Shown here piece after piece: positions 50,983-61,991 of a stretch of 64,000 bases of DNA (position 1 is the stretch's first letter; each line of letters begins with the position of its first letter). The notes beneath the pieces are model-generated. The model did no database searches and was not told the DNA's origin. It saw only the letters and a list, made by a program, of their open reading frames with translations. The stretch covers positions 868,001 to 932,000 of the forward strand of contig LMOK01000003.1 of assembly GCA_001423545.1 (NCBI GenBank). Reading direction: 5' to 3'. The translations under genes were made by a program, and so were the position numbers. Origin of the DNA: Orlajensenia sp001423545. GTDB taxonomy: Bacteria; Actinomycetota; Actinomycetes; Actinomycetales; Microbacteriaceae.

Positions 50983-51930
50983 ATGAGACGGATGAGTGAA
51001 CGACGAGCGACCATGCGCGACGTCGCCAGCGCCAGCGGGGTCTCCCCCGCGACCGTGAGCTTCGTGCTCAACGGCGTCTCGGACCAGACCATCTCCCCGG
51101 CGACGCGGCAGCGGGTCGAACAGGCCGCTCGCGAGCTGAACTACGTGCCCCACGGCATCGCTCGTGCACTTCGGGAGGGTTCATCACGCATCGTCCTCCT
51201 CGACCTCGACCCCCTGTTCCGCGGCGGCGGTACCGAGAGCTATGTGCGCGGCCTCGAGGACGAGCTCGCGCAGCACGGTCACGTGCTCCTCGTGCATCAC
51301 GACAGCGCCGCGTCCCGCTCATCCATGCAGGCCGTCATCGACGGGGTGCGTCCTCGAGCCGTCATCAGTCTGTCCGGACTCTACGGCCCGGAGCGGGATG
51401 CCGCTGACGACGGTGGCCGGGTCGACGGACTCGCCGCGCACTCGGCCGTCCAGGTGCGTCACCTCGTCGACGCCGGTCACAGCAGCATCGCCTTCGCTCT
51501 CCCCGAGGGCGATCGCGCGACGAGGCTCAGCGCCGCGAGGCTGCGTTTCGCCGGCGAGGCCGCTCGGACGCTCGGTGTGGAGGCTCCGATCGAACTCCGT
51601 CTCGCGATCGATCCGACGGATGCCGCAGCCCGCGTCTCCGACTTCCTGGTGCGGCATCCGCAGGTCACGGCCATCGCGACCTTCGACGACGTGGTCGCGC
51701 TCAGGTTGCTCCCGGTGCTGCGCACCCTGGGGATCACGGTGCCCGGGCGGGTCGCCGTCATCGGCTTCGACGACATCGAGTACGGCGCCTTCTCGACGCC
51801 GGCGCTCACGAGCGTTCACATCGACGCCGAGGGCTTCGGCCGGATGGCGGCACGGCGCGCGCTCGGGTTGGACGGGGAGTCGCTGGCCCTGGGAGTGCCG
51901 GCACGGGTGATCCAGCGGGAATCCGCGTAG
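50983..51930 (+). CDS. LacI-family transcriptional regulator
   Basis: A 315-residue LacI regulator. The helix-turn-helix is TMRDVASASGVSPATVSFVLNG with the hinge YVPHGIARALREG. The ligand-binding part is shortened in the middle relative to typical members (about 330-350), around GLYGPERDAADDGGRVDGLAA. The end has VAVIGFDDIEYGAFSTPALTSV. It should bind the operator at 50945-50962 and control the alcohol dehydrogenase/isochorismatase pair and itself. Start 50983 has GGAGA eight bases away. Confidence 0.9.
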   Translation: MRRMSERRATMRDVASASGVSPATVSFVLNGVSDQTISPATRQRVEQAARELNYVPHGIARALREGSSRIVLLDLDPLFRGGGTESYVRGLEDELAQHGHVLLVHHDSAASRSSMQAVIDGVRPRAVISLSGLYGPERDAADDGGRVDGLAAHSAVQVRHLVDAGHSSIAFALPEGDRATRLSAARLRFAGEAARTLGVEAPIELRLAIDPTDAAARVSDFLVRHPQVTAIATFDDVVALRLLPVLRTLGITVPGRVAVIGFDDIEYGAFSTPALTSVHIDAEGFGRMAARRALGLDGESLALGVPARVIQRESA

Positions 51931-51945
51931 CTCCTCGGAAGGAGC
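51930..51945 (+). terminator. Small hairpin at the lacI gene stop
   Basis: GCTCCT and AGGAGC flank CGGA (51930-51945), immediately after the stop and ahead of the converging tRNA-Ala. Confidence 0.4.
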
Positions 51946-51969
51946 GGCATCCGCCGGATGAAGAAAGTG

Positions 51970-52042
51970 TGGAGCCTGGGAGAATCGAACTCCCGACATC
52001 CTGCTTGCAAAGCAGGCGCTCTACCAACTGAGCTAAGGCCCC
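51970..52042 (-). tRNA. tRNA-Ala (TGC)
   Basis: Minus strand from 52042: GGGGCCT acceptor, anticodon loop TTTGCAA between CCTGC and GCAGG (anticodon TGC), GTTCGATTC T-loop, 3' AGGCTCC-A. No CCA is encoded. Pair with tRNA-Ile as usual after gyrA in actinomycetes. Confidence 0.96.
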
Positions 52043-52088
52043 GTGAAACGGGTCGTGCTGTGAAGTTGTATGCGGTGAAAATCACCTG

Positions 52089-52162
52089 TGGGGATACGAG
52101 GACTTGAACCTCGGACCTCTTCGTTATCAGCGAAGCGCTCTAACCGCCTGAGCTATATCCCC
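52089..52162 (-). tRNA. tRNA-Ile (GAT)
   Basis: Minus strand from 52162: GGGGATA acceptor, anticodon loop CTGATAA between CTTCG and CGAAG (anticodon GAT), GGTTCAAGTCC T-arm, 3' TATCCCC-A. No CCA encoded. Confidence 0.96.
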
Positions 52163-52237
52163 GAAATGGCCAGATAGAAGACTACCTGACGCAATCCGAT
52201 TGGAGAAATCGAGTCGATCTCACCGTCGAGGGGCTGC

Positions 52238-52634
52238 CTAGTTGTTCGTGAAACCGACGAGAACGCCGCCGGTGACCTTCACACTGAGGTTGTAGAGCAA
52301 CGCCATGATGGCACCGAGCGCCGTGGTCACGACCAGGTTCAACAGCGAGACGACGACGGCGAAGCCCATGACCTGTCCGAGCGACAGGATGGCCTTGAGG
52401 TCGTTCGATCCGCCGGCGACGTCCTTGAACAGCTTGTTCGCCGCATCGAAGATGCCTGTCTGGCTCACCACGGTGTAGACGAGGAAGGTTCCCACGATCG
52501 TGACGATCGCGAGGCAGATCGCGACGAGGAACGACAGCTTGACGGCCGACCAGAAGTCGACGTACACCAGCCGCAGCCGCACCTGCTTCGACGGCGAGCG
52601 TCGGGGTGATTTCTTGGCGAGCTTCTCGGCAACG

Positions 52635-52642
<8 letters not shown>
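52238..52642 (-). CDS. DUF3566 membrane protein
   Basis: A 134-residue protein with a basic start, then VRLRLVYVDFWSAVKLSFLV, the DUF3566 signature, and two membrane helices (LSFLVAICLAIVTIVGTFLVY and VMGFAVVVSLLNLVVTTALG). Function unknown; always found beside gyrA in actinomycetes. It overlaps the gyrA end by eight bases, so it is translated from the same message. Confidence 0.9.
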
Positions 52643-55247
<2,605 letters not shown>

Positions 55248-55311
55248 TCTTCTTTCTCAAGTCCGCTGGTCGAAGGGCGCGACGCTGAAGCCGTCGCGGG
55301 AATCGACCGGA

Positions 55312-57291
55312 TCAGATGTCCAGGAACCTGACGTCCTTGGCGTTCGTCTGGATGAAGTTGCGTCGGCTCTCCACGTCTTCGCCCATGAGGGTGGAGAAGA
55401 TCTCGTCGGCCGCGGCCGCGTCGTCGAGGGTCACCTGCAGCAGGGTGCGGGTCTCGGGGTTCATCGTGGTCTCCCACAGCTCCGAGTAGTCCATCTCCCC
55501 CAGACCCTTGTAGCGCTGGATGCCGTTCTCCTTGGGGATGCGCTTGCCTGCGGCAGCGCCGTCGACGAGCAGTGCATCGCGTTCCCGGTCGGAGTACACG
55601 TACTCGTGCGGCGAGTTCGTCCATTTGAGTCGGTACAGCGGCGGCTGCGCGAGGTAGACGTAGCCCAGATCGATGAGCGGACGCATGTAGCGGAACAGCA
55701 GAGTGAGCAGCAGCGTGGAGATGTGCTGGCCGTCGACGTCGGCATCCGCCATCAGGACGATCTTGTGGTACCGCGCCTTCTCGGGCACGAACTCCTCGCC
55801 GATGCCGGCGCCGAATGCGGTGATCATGGCCTGGATCTCGGCGTTGCCGAGAGCGCGGTCGAGGCGGGCCTTCTCCACGTTCAGGATCTTGCCGCGGAGC
55901 GGGAGGATGGCCTGCGTCATGGGATTCCGGCCCTGGACGGCCGAGCCGCCTGCGGAGTCACCCTCGACGATGAAGATCTCCGAGAGCGACGGATCCTTCG
56001 ACTGGCAGTCCTTGAGCTTGCCCGGCATGCCGCTCGACTCGAGCAGGCCCTTGCGGCGGGTCGCCTCGCGGGCCTTGCGAGCTGCGAGTCGGGCCGTGGC
56101 GGCCTGGAGGGCCTTACGGATGATGTCACGCGCCTGCGTGGGGTTGCGATCGAACCAGTCGCCGAGCTGATCGCCGGCGACACGCTGCACGAACGACTTC
56201 GCCTCGGTGTTGCCGAGCTTGGTCTTGGTCTGGCCCTCGAACTGCGGCTCGGAGAGCTTCACCGAGATGACGGCCGTGAGGCCCTCGCGCACATCGTCGC
56301 CGGAGAGGTTGTCGTCCTTCTCCTTGAGGATGCCCTTCTCGCGGGCGTACTTGTTGATCAGGGTCGTGAGCGCGGCACGGAAACCCTCTTCGTGGGTACC
56401 GCCCTCGTGCGTGTTGATCGTGTTCGCGTAGGTGTGCACCGACTCGTTGTATGCGGTGGTCCACTGCATCGCGACCTCGAGCGCGATGTGGCGCTCGGTG
56501 TCCTCCTGCTCGAAGGAGATGATCTCCTCGTGCACCAGGTCGGCGCGCTTGGAGTGATTGAGGTACTCGACGTAGTCCTTCAGACCGTTCTCGTACAGGA
56601 AGGTGTCGTTGCGCTGAACGCCCTCGGGGTCGCGGGAGACCTCGCGCTCATCGGTGAGCTTGATGGTGAGGCCCTTGTTCAGGAACGCCATCTGCTGGAA
56701 GCGGGAACGCAGAGTCTCGTAGTCGAACTCGACGGTCTCGAAGATCTCCTCGCTCGGCCAGAACGTGATCGTCGTGCCGGTCGCCTCGGATTCCTCGTCC
56801 ATCGAGAGGGGAGCATCCGGAACACCGATCGAATAGCTCTGGCGCCAGACGTGACCCTGTCGGCTCACCGCGACGTCGAGCTTGGACGAGAGGGCGTTCA
56901 CGACGGACGAACCCACGCCGTGCAGACCACCGGACACCGCGTATCCGCCGCCGCCGAACTTTCCACCGGCGTGCAGCACCGTGAGGACGACCTCGACGGT
57001 CGAGCGACCCTGGGCCTTGTTCAGGTCGACCGGGATGCCGCGACCGTTGTCGATCACACGCACGCCGCCGTCGGGCAGGATGGTGACGTCGATGAGATCG
57101 GCGTGCCCGGCGAGGGCCTCGTCGACCGAGTTGTCCACGATCTCGTAGACGAGGTGGTGGAGACCCCGGGGACCGGTGGAACCGATGTACATTCCCGGTC
57201 GTTTGCGAACGGCTTCAAGTCCTTCGAGGACTTGGATCTCATCCGCACCGTATGCGTGCTCGGGAGAAGTATCCTTCGGTTCCGCTGTCAT
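55312..57291 (-). CDS. gyrB: DNA gyrase subunit B
   Basis: A 659-residue gyrase ATPase subunit. The GHKL ATPase has VYEIVDNSVDEALAGH, DNGRGIPVD and GLHGVGSSVVNALS. The TOPRIM has FIVEGDSAGGSA and MADADVDGQHI. The end RRNFIQTNAKDVRFLDI is the actinobacterial C-terminus. AGGAG lies about a dozen bases before the ATG, slightly far. Partner of gyrA directly downstream. Confidence 0.98.
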   Translation of the reverse strand: MTAEPKDTSPEHAYGADEIQVLEGLEAVRKRPGMYIGSTGPRGLHHLVYEIVDNSVDEALAGHADLIDVTILPDGGVRVIDNGRGIPVDLNKAQGRSTVEVVLTVLHAGGKFGGGGYAVSGGLHGVGSSVVNALSSKLDVAVSRQGHVWRQSYSIGVPDAPLSMDEESEATGTTITFWPSEEIFETVEFDYETLRSRFQQMAFLNKGLTIKLTDEREVSRDPEGVQRNDTFLYENGLKDYVEYLNHSKRADLVHEEIISFEQEDTERHIALEVAMQWTTAYNESVHTYANTINTHEGGTHEEGFRAALTTLINKYAREKGILKEKDDNLSGDDVREGLTAVISVKLSEPQFEGQTKTKLGNTEAKSFVQRVAGDQLGDWFDRNPTQARDIIRKALQAATARLAARKAREATRRKGLLESSGMPGKLKDCQSKDPSLSEIFIVEGDSAGGSAVQGRNPMTQAILPLRGKILNVEKARLDRALGNAEIQAMITAFGAGIGEEFVPEKARYHKIVLMADADVDGQHISTLLLTLLFRYMRPLIDLGYVYLAQPPLYRLKWTNSPHEYVYSDRERDALLVDGAAAGKRIPKENGIQRYKGLGEMDYSELWETTMNPETRTLLQVTLDDAAAADEIFSTLMGEDVESRRNFIQTNAKDVRFLDI

Positions 57292-57413
57292 ATGAAATTG
57301 GGCTCCTGACCGTCGTTCAAGCGACCCTTCATCCTACCAAACGGGGGTCACACCTGCGGCCACGACAGCCGATCTGAGGCACTTTTCAAGCGAGTCCGAC
57401 CGAATTTGTCGCC

Positions 57414-57986
57414 CTAGCCGTAGGTATCGCGTGGACCACGCCCTGGAATTGATCTGGGGCCCTTTTTCCACGACGGGGCGTCCGGCCCCAGAAAGCGCAC
57501 CGAGGTGATGCCCGCGTCGGGGTACCGCTGCGCGATCGACGTCATGATCGCCACCCGCATGAGCCGCAGTTGCGTCGCCCACGCCGTCGACTCGCACTGC
57601 ACGGTGAGTCGGCCGTCCTCGATTCCGGCTGGCGTGGAGTGCTTCGCCGTCTCAGCGCCGGCGATCTCGGCCCACGATTCCATCAGTGACGACTGCGCCA
57701 ACGGCGACTGCCACCCCAGTTGCGCGGTGAGAGCATCGAGCGCAGAACCGAGGCCCTTGGGATCGCGCCCGGGGCCGAAAGGCTGACTGCCGCCGTCCTC
57801 TTTGGCCTTGTATCTCTTGCGAGTCAGGCGAGGCCGTGAGCCCGAGTCGGTGAACACGCCCTTCAGGCGCAGGTAGAAGCGGCTGGACTCGGTGTCGGCG
57901 AGATCCGCGGTCCCGGTCAGCTCGCTGGGTCCGTCGGATTCTTCGGCATCCGTTCCACGTGAAACATCTCCCGGAATCTCAGGCAT
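57414..57986 (-). CDS. DciA-like (DUF721) protein
   Basis: A 190-residue DUF721 protein with an N-terminal acidic and basic disordered part (residues 1-75) and a C-terminal KH-like DUF721 domain: LGSALDALTAQLGWQ, SWAEIAGAETAKHSTP and LTVQCESTAWATQLRLM. DUF721 proteins such as DciA load the replicative helicase. It overlaps the recF end by eight bases. Its fifth to tenth codons contain the parS-like sequence at 57951. Confidence 0.9.
   Translation of the reverse strand: MPEIPGDVSRGTDAEESDGPSELTGTADLADTESSRFYLRLKGVFTDSGSRPRLTRKRYKAKEDGGSQPFGPGRDPKGLGSALDALTAQLGWQSPLAQSSLMESWAEIAGAETAKHSTPAGIEDGRLTVQCESTAWATQLRLMRVAIMTSIAQRYPDAGITSVRFLGPDAPSWKKGPRSIPGRGPRDTYG
57951..57966. promoter_or_regulatory. 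parS-like centromere site
   Basis: CGTTCCACGTGAAACA matches the conserved parS TGTTTCACGTGAAACA at 14 of 16 positions, with the core CACGTG intact. It is about 4 kb from oriC inside the start of the DUF721 gene, where ParB sites are expected. Confidence 0.7.
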
Positions 57987-59157
57987 CGACGACCTCCCCC
58001 GCCCGGATGCGCACCACAGTGCCGGCCAGGGCCTCGGGCACGTCGTCGAGCACGGCGGCAGTGATGAGCACCTGCTCGTACCCTGTCACCGCGTCGGCGA
58101 GGCGACGACGACGTGCCTGATCGAGTTCTGCGAAGACGTCGTCGAGGATCAACACCGGATCCCCGCTCGCGAAGTCATGCCGCAACAGCTCGGCCGATGC
58201 CAGCTTGAGCGCCAGCGCGTACGACCATGATTCGCCGTGGCTCGCATACCCCTTGGCCGGCAGGGCGTTCAGCATCAGGACGATGTCGTCGCGGTGAGGC
58301 CCGACGAGGGTGATGGCCCGGTCGAGTTCGCGACCACGAAGTCGCGCCAGCATGTCGCGGAATCGAGAGGCGATCTCGGTGACGGATGCCCCTCGCGGCG
58401 CAGATCCGGTCTCGGAGGGAACGGCATCCGAGATGTCGCCCTCCTCCCCCGCTCCCGAACCGTCGATCGAGAGCGCCGGCACGAGCCGGGGCACCTGGTC
58501 GTCACCGGCCACGGACTGGTACGCCGCACGAAGCGGATCCTGTAACCGGTCGATGAGGTTCAGGCGCTCGGCGATGATCTCCGACCCGAGCACGACGAGG
58601 CGCTCGTCCCAGATGTCGAGCGTGCTGAGCTTGGCGTCGCGCAGTCCACTGGCCCGCGCCGACTTCAGCAGGGTGTTGCGCTGACGCACCACACGCTCGT
58701 AGTCGGACATGACGCCGGCCATGCGCGGGATCCGCTGCACGAGCAGTTCGTCGAGGAAGCGACGGCGGCCCGACGGCTCTCCGCGCACGAGCGCGATGTC
58801 CTCGGGTGCGAAGAGCACGCTGTGGCAGTACCGCACCAACTCCCGCGGCTTGACCACTCCGCGATTCAGTTGGGCTCGGTTCGCCCCGACGCGGTTGATC
58901 TGCAGCTCGGCCAGCAGTTCCCGATCCGAGCTCTGCAGTCGTGCCCGGATGATCGCGGCATCCCGCCCCGCCCGGATCAGTGGTTGATCGTTCGACACCC
59001 GATGCGACGACAGAGTCGCCAGGTACCCGATGGCCTCGACCAGGTTCGTCTTGCCCTGACCGTTGCGCCCGACGATCAAGGTGGGGCCGGCGTCGAACGA
59101 GACCTCGGCCCGCTCGTAGTTGCGGTAGTCGGTCAGCGAGAGGTGGGCGATCCGCAT
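57979..59157 (-). CDS. recF: DNA replication and repair protein RecF
   Basis: A 392-residue SMC-like ATPase for gap repair. Walker A is VGRNGQGKTNLVEA, the signature LVGPHRDDIVLMLN follows and Walker B is PVLILDDVFAELDQAR. It begins MRIAHLSLTDYRNYERAEV, the normal RecF start at 59157 with GAGAGGA upstream; the frame open from 59187 is longer but atypical. A low-complexity insert (about 265-290) is rich in Ser, Gly and acidic residues. Ends inside the DUF721 gene start. Confidence 0.96.
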   Translation of the reverse strand: MRIAHLSLTDYRNYERAEVSFDAGPTLIVGRNGQGKTNLVEAIGYLATLSSHRVSNDQPLIRAGRDAAIIRARLQSSDRELLAELQINRVGANRAQLNRGVVKPRELVRYCHSVLFAPEDIALVRGEPSGRRRFLDELLVQRIPRMAGVMSDYERVVRQRNTLLKSARASGLRDAKLSTLDIWDERLVVLGSEIIAERLNLIDRLQDPLRAAYQSVAGDDQVPRLVPALSIDGSGAGEEGDISDAVPSETGSAPRGASVTEIASRFRDMLARLRGRELDRAITLVGPHRDDIVLMLNALPAKGYASHGESWSYALALKLASAELLRHDFASGDPVLILDDVFAELDQARRRRLADAVTGYEQVLITAAVLDDVPEALAGTVVRIRAGEVVDA

Positions 59158-59274
59158 GGGCTCGATCCTCTCGTCCTGCTCCGACACTGCTGCGCTGCTG
59201 ATTTTACGGCCGTGGGATCTCCTCGACCCGACCTGAACCGGCGGACCCTCGATCCCCTGGCCTCGCGAAGCGAG

Positions 59275-59348
59275 CCGGGGAGGCGATTCGATCTGTCTGG
59301 GGTTCGGTGGGCATCTTTGGGCGAGACAGATCGGATCGCCTCCCCCGG
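59275..59348. repeat. Long inverted repeat between gnd and recF
   Basis: 59277-59298 pairs with 59324-59345 as a 22-bp stem with a single T-G pair, extended by two more pairs past one bulged C. The loop is 25 bases. It lies 104 bp past the recF start side in the untranslated gap, too long for an ordinary terminator stem. Confidence 0.75.
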
Positions 59349-59377
59349 CGACCCCACCCCAACACGCCGAGATAAGA

Positions 59378-59411
59378 GATGGCCCCGTCCACCGCGGCAG
59401 ACGGGGCCATC
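59378..59411 (-). terminator. Terminator of gnd
   Basis: GATGGCCCCGTC (59378-59389) and GACGGGGCCATC (59400-59411) form a perfect 12-bp stem, ten-base loop, 49 bp after the gnd stop on the minus strand. It separates gnd from recF. Confidence 0.75.
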
Positions 59412-59459
59412 AGTCAAGCGGAACCCAGGTTCGGGACTCATCCCGACCGCGAGAGTTGG

Positions 59460-60347
59460 CTAGCCGGCATCCTTCACGCCATGCCCACCGAACTGCTGGC
59501 GGAGGGCCGCGACGGCCTTCATCGCCGGCGACTGGTCCTGGCGGGAGACGAAGCGGGCGAAGATCGATGCGCTGATCGTCGGAACCGGAACCGCACTCGC
59601 GAGAGCCTCTTCGATGGTCCACCGGCCTTCGCCGGAGTCCTCGACGTACCCGGCGATCTTCTCGAACTCGGGGTCCTGCTCGAGAGCACGGACGAGGAGT
59701 TCGAGCAGCCAGGACCGCACGACGGTTCCGCGCTGCCAGGCCTTGAAGGTTCCGGGAACATCCTTGATGATGTCCTCGCGCTTGTCGAGGAGCTCGTAGC
59801 CCTCGGCATAAGCCTGCATCAGGGCGTACTCGATGCCGTTGTGCACCATCTTGGCGTAGTGGCCGGCACCGACCTCGCCGGCGTGGACGAAGCCCTCGTC
59901 GCGGGGACCCTCGGGACGAAGCGCGTCGAAGACGGGCATGGCGCGTTCGACCTGCTCGGTCTTGCCGCCGACCATGAGGCCGTAGCCGTTCTCGTGGCCC
60001 CAGATTCCACCCGAGACACCGGCATCGATGTACTCGATGCCCTTGGCCGAGAGCTCCTCGGCGTGACGGAGGTCTTCGGTGAAGCGTGAGTTGCCGCCCT
60101 CGATGATGAGGTCGCCCGCCTCGAGGTGCTCACCGAGCTTGGTGATGACCGAGTCCGTGATGGCGCCGGCGGGAACCATGACCCAGACGATGCGGGGGGT
60201 CGGGATGGTGGCGACGAGGTCGGCGACGGATGCCGCATCCGTCACGGCCGGATTCTGGTCGAAGCCGGTCACTTCGATGTCGTGTTCGCGAAGGCGGGCG
60301 CGCATGTTGCCGCCCATTCTGCCGAGGCCGATGAGCCCGATGTGCAT
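59460..60347 (-). CDS. gnd: 6-phosphogluconate dehydrogenase, decarboxylating (short form)
   Basis: A 295-residue short-form 6-phosphogluconate dehydrogenase giving ribulose 5-phosphate and NADH or NADPH. The Rossmann start is HIGLIGLGRMGGNMRARL, the substrate site is GGNSRF and DAGVSGGIWG, and catalytic Lys and Asn are in GAGHYAKMVHNGIEYALM. GFDQNP (Asp after the second strand) suggests NAD preference. Located between dnaN and recF as in many actinomycetes, with no functional link to replication. Confidence 0.95.
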   Translation of the reverse strand: MHIGLIGLGRMGGNMRARLREHDIEVTGFDQNPAVTDAASVADLVATIPTPRIVWVMVPAGAITDSVITKLGEHLEAGDLIIEGGNSRFTEDLRHAEELSAKGIEYIDAGVSGGIWGHENGYGLMVGGKTEQVERAMPVFDALRPEGPRDEGFVHAGEVGAGHYAKMVHNGIEYALMQAYAEGYELLDKREDIIKDVPGTFKAWQRGTVVRSWLLELLVRALEQDPEFEKIAGYVEDSGEGRWTIEEALASAVPVPTISASIFARFVSRQDQSPAMKAVAALRQQFGGHGVKDAG

Positions 60348-60375
60348 GAAGGTGCTTTCTGTTGTGTGCGAGATG

Positions 60376-61524
60376 TCAGCGCAGAAGCAGGTTGGGCTGC
60401 AGCAGGTAGCGGTAGCTGTCAGCGCCGGCCTGGTCACGGGACGTCTGGCTCGTGATGAGCACGGGTCCCGGCTTGTTGGGGTTCTCGGTCTTGGTGAAGG
60501 AGATGCGCACGAACTCCGAGTGCACCGCTCCCAGTCCATCGAGGAGGAACTGCGGCTTCAACGATACGACTGTCTCGACGCCGGTGAGGACTGCGTCGAT
60601 GGTCTCGGAGGCCTGGGCCTGCTCGGACCCGATGGCCTCGAGCGTCACACCGTCAGGCGTGAAGGAGAAGCGGAGCGCGGCTTCGCGCTCGAGCACGAGT
60701 GAGACACGGCGGGTGGCCTCGATGAGGTCGGCGGTGTTCATCACCGCGTAGTTCTCGACCGTCTCGGGGAAGAGCCGGCGCACAGGCGGGAAGTTGCCCT
60801 TGATGAGCAGGCTCGTGACGGTCTTCTTGTCGGCGGTGAAGGCGATGAGCTCGCGCTCGTCCTTGCTGGTGATCGATACCGAGATGGTTCCGCTGTGGCC
60901 GAACGTCTTGCCGACCTCCTGGAGCGTGCGGGCGGGAACGAGGGCGGTGATGGTCTCGGCGGTCGCGGTGGATCCGCCGTCCCAGTCGATCTCGCGCACG
61001 GCGACGCGATAGCGGTCCGTCGCGACGAGCCCGAGGCTGTTCTCGGTGACCTCGAGCTGCACGCCCGTGATCACGGGGGTGACATCGTCTCGGGAGGCGG
61101 CCACGGCAACCTGGGCGACGGCGGCGGCGAACTCCTCGGCGGGCACGACGCCGGTCTCGGAGCTGATCTGCGGGATGCTCGGGTATTCCTCGACGGGCAT
61201 CGACAGAAGGGTGAAGGATGCCGACCCGCAACTCACGAGGATGCGCGAATCCTCGGTGCTGAACCGAACCGGTGCGTTCGGGAGGCGGCTCGCGATCTCG
61301 GCGAGGAGTCGTCCGGACACCAGGATCGTTCCGGTCTCCTCGACGTCGGCACTGATCTCGGTCTGGGCGGACACCTCGTAGTCGAACGACGACAGGACGA
61401 GACCTGTAGCAGTGGCCTCGATGAGGACTCCGCTGAGGATGGGCAGGGTGGTCCGCTGCGGGAGGAGCTTGACGGCGAAGGACACTGCTTCGCTGAAGAC
61501 ATCCCGATTGGCTTGGAACTTCAC
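60376..61524 (-). CDS. dnaN: DNA polymerase III beta clamp
   Basis: A 382-residue sliding clamp. It starts VKFQANRDVFSEAVSFAVKLLP with GTG at 61524 and AGGAG nine bases upstream. The three clamp domains are seen by LLIKGNFPPVRRLFPE in the middle and SYRYLLQPNLLLR at the end, close to the usual YLVMPVRL end but altered. Standard gene after dnaA and oriC. Confidence 0.97.
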   Translation of the reverse strand: MKFQANRDVFSEAVSFAVKLLPQRTTLPILSGVLIEATATGLVLSSFDYEVSAQTEISADVEETGTILVSGRLLAEIASRLPNAPVRFSTEDSRILVSCGSASFTLLSMPVEEYPSIPQISSETGVVPAEEFAAAVAQVAVAASRDDVTPVITGVQLEVTENSLGLVATDRYRVAVREIDWDGGSTATAETITALVPARTLQEVGKTFGHSGTISVSITSKDERELIAFTADKKTVTSLLIKGNFPPVRRLFPETVENYAVMNTADLIEATRRVSLVLEREAALRFSFTPDGVTLEAIGSEQAQASETIDAVLTGVETVVSLKPQFLLDGLGAVHSEFVRISFTKTENPNKPGPVLITSQTSRDQAGADSYRYLLQPNLLLR

Positions 61525-61991
61525 TGAGCCACTCCTGTCGTACGTACGTGTAGTGCTGCCCATGCTAGCCCGTGGGTGTCGGTGGCGGAGTGCGTCTCGG
61601 TGCCAGTGGTTTGTCATTCGACCGTCGACCGTAAAAGTTGTCGAGCTGGAGTGTTTAAAGAATTGTGTTTAACGGTGTTAACAAGTGTGGAAACTGTGGA
61701 TAACTTCGGCGATGCCACGTTCTATCTGGGAACTACAGCCGTGTGACTTGTTGGCGGCCTGTTGACGTTAACGCGATCGTGTCGGGCTCGATCCCAGTGA
61801 TGACGGGCGAGTTTCACAGTCATCGGGGAGTAGTCAACATTAATCGACCAGTTACTCGTTAAGTTTCCACAGGTTATGCACAATGTGTGAGTAGCGGCAT
61901 ATTTCTGCGGACGTATTCCACAGGCGGGCGTGTCGGAGTGCGCGTGGTGGGCACGCTGACGCAGCCCCGAGGGGCGTCGCGCGCAGGCCGG
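61525..61991. other. Chromosomal replication origin oriC (dnaA-dnaN gap)
   Basis: The 467-base gap holds at least five DnaA-box-like sequences: TGTGGAAAC (61686-61694) directly followed by TGTGGATAA (61695-61703), GTTTCCACA (61863-61871), TTATGCACA (61874-61882) and TATTCCACA (61914-61922). AT-rich stretches lie at 61630-61690 (TTTAAAGAATTGTG and repeated GTTTAA/GTTAAC) and 61840-61870. This placement is usual for actinobacterial oriC. The unwinding site is not fixed. Confidence 0.88.

Noticed and set aside
51970..52162. tRNA-Ile and tRNA-Ala together, as in an rRNA operon spacer
   Set aside because: No 16S or 23S sequence flanks them; the order gyrA, DUF3566, tRNA-Ile, tRNA-Ala is the usual actinobacterial one.
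58310..58545. Frameshift in recF suggested by the Ser/Gly-acidic insert
   Set aside because: The frame is unbroken and Walker A, signature and Walker B are in order; it is an insert in a loop.
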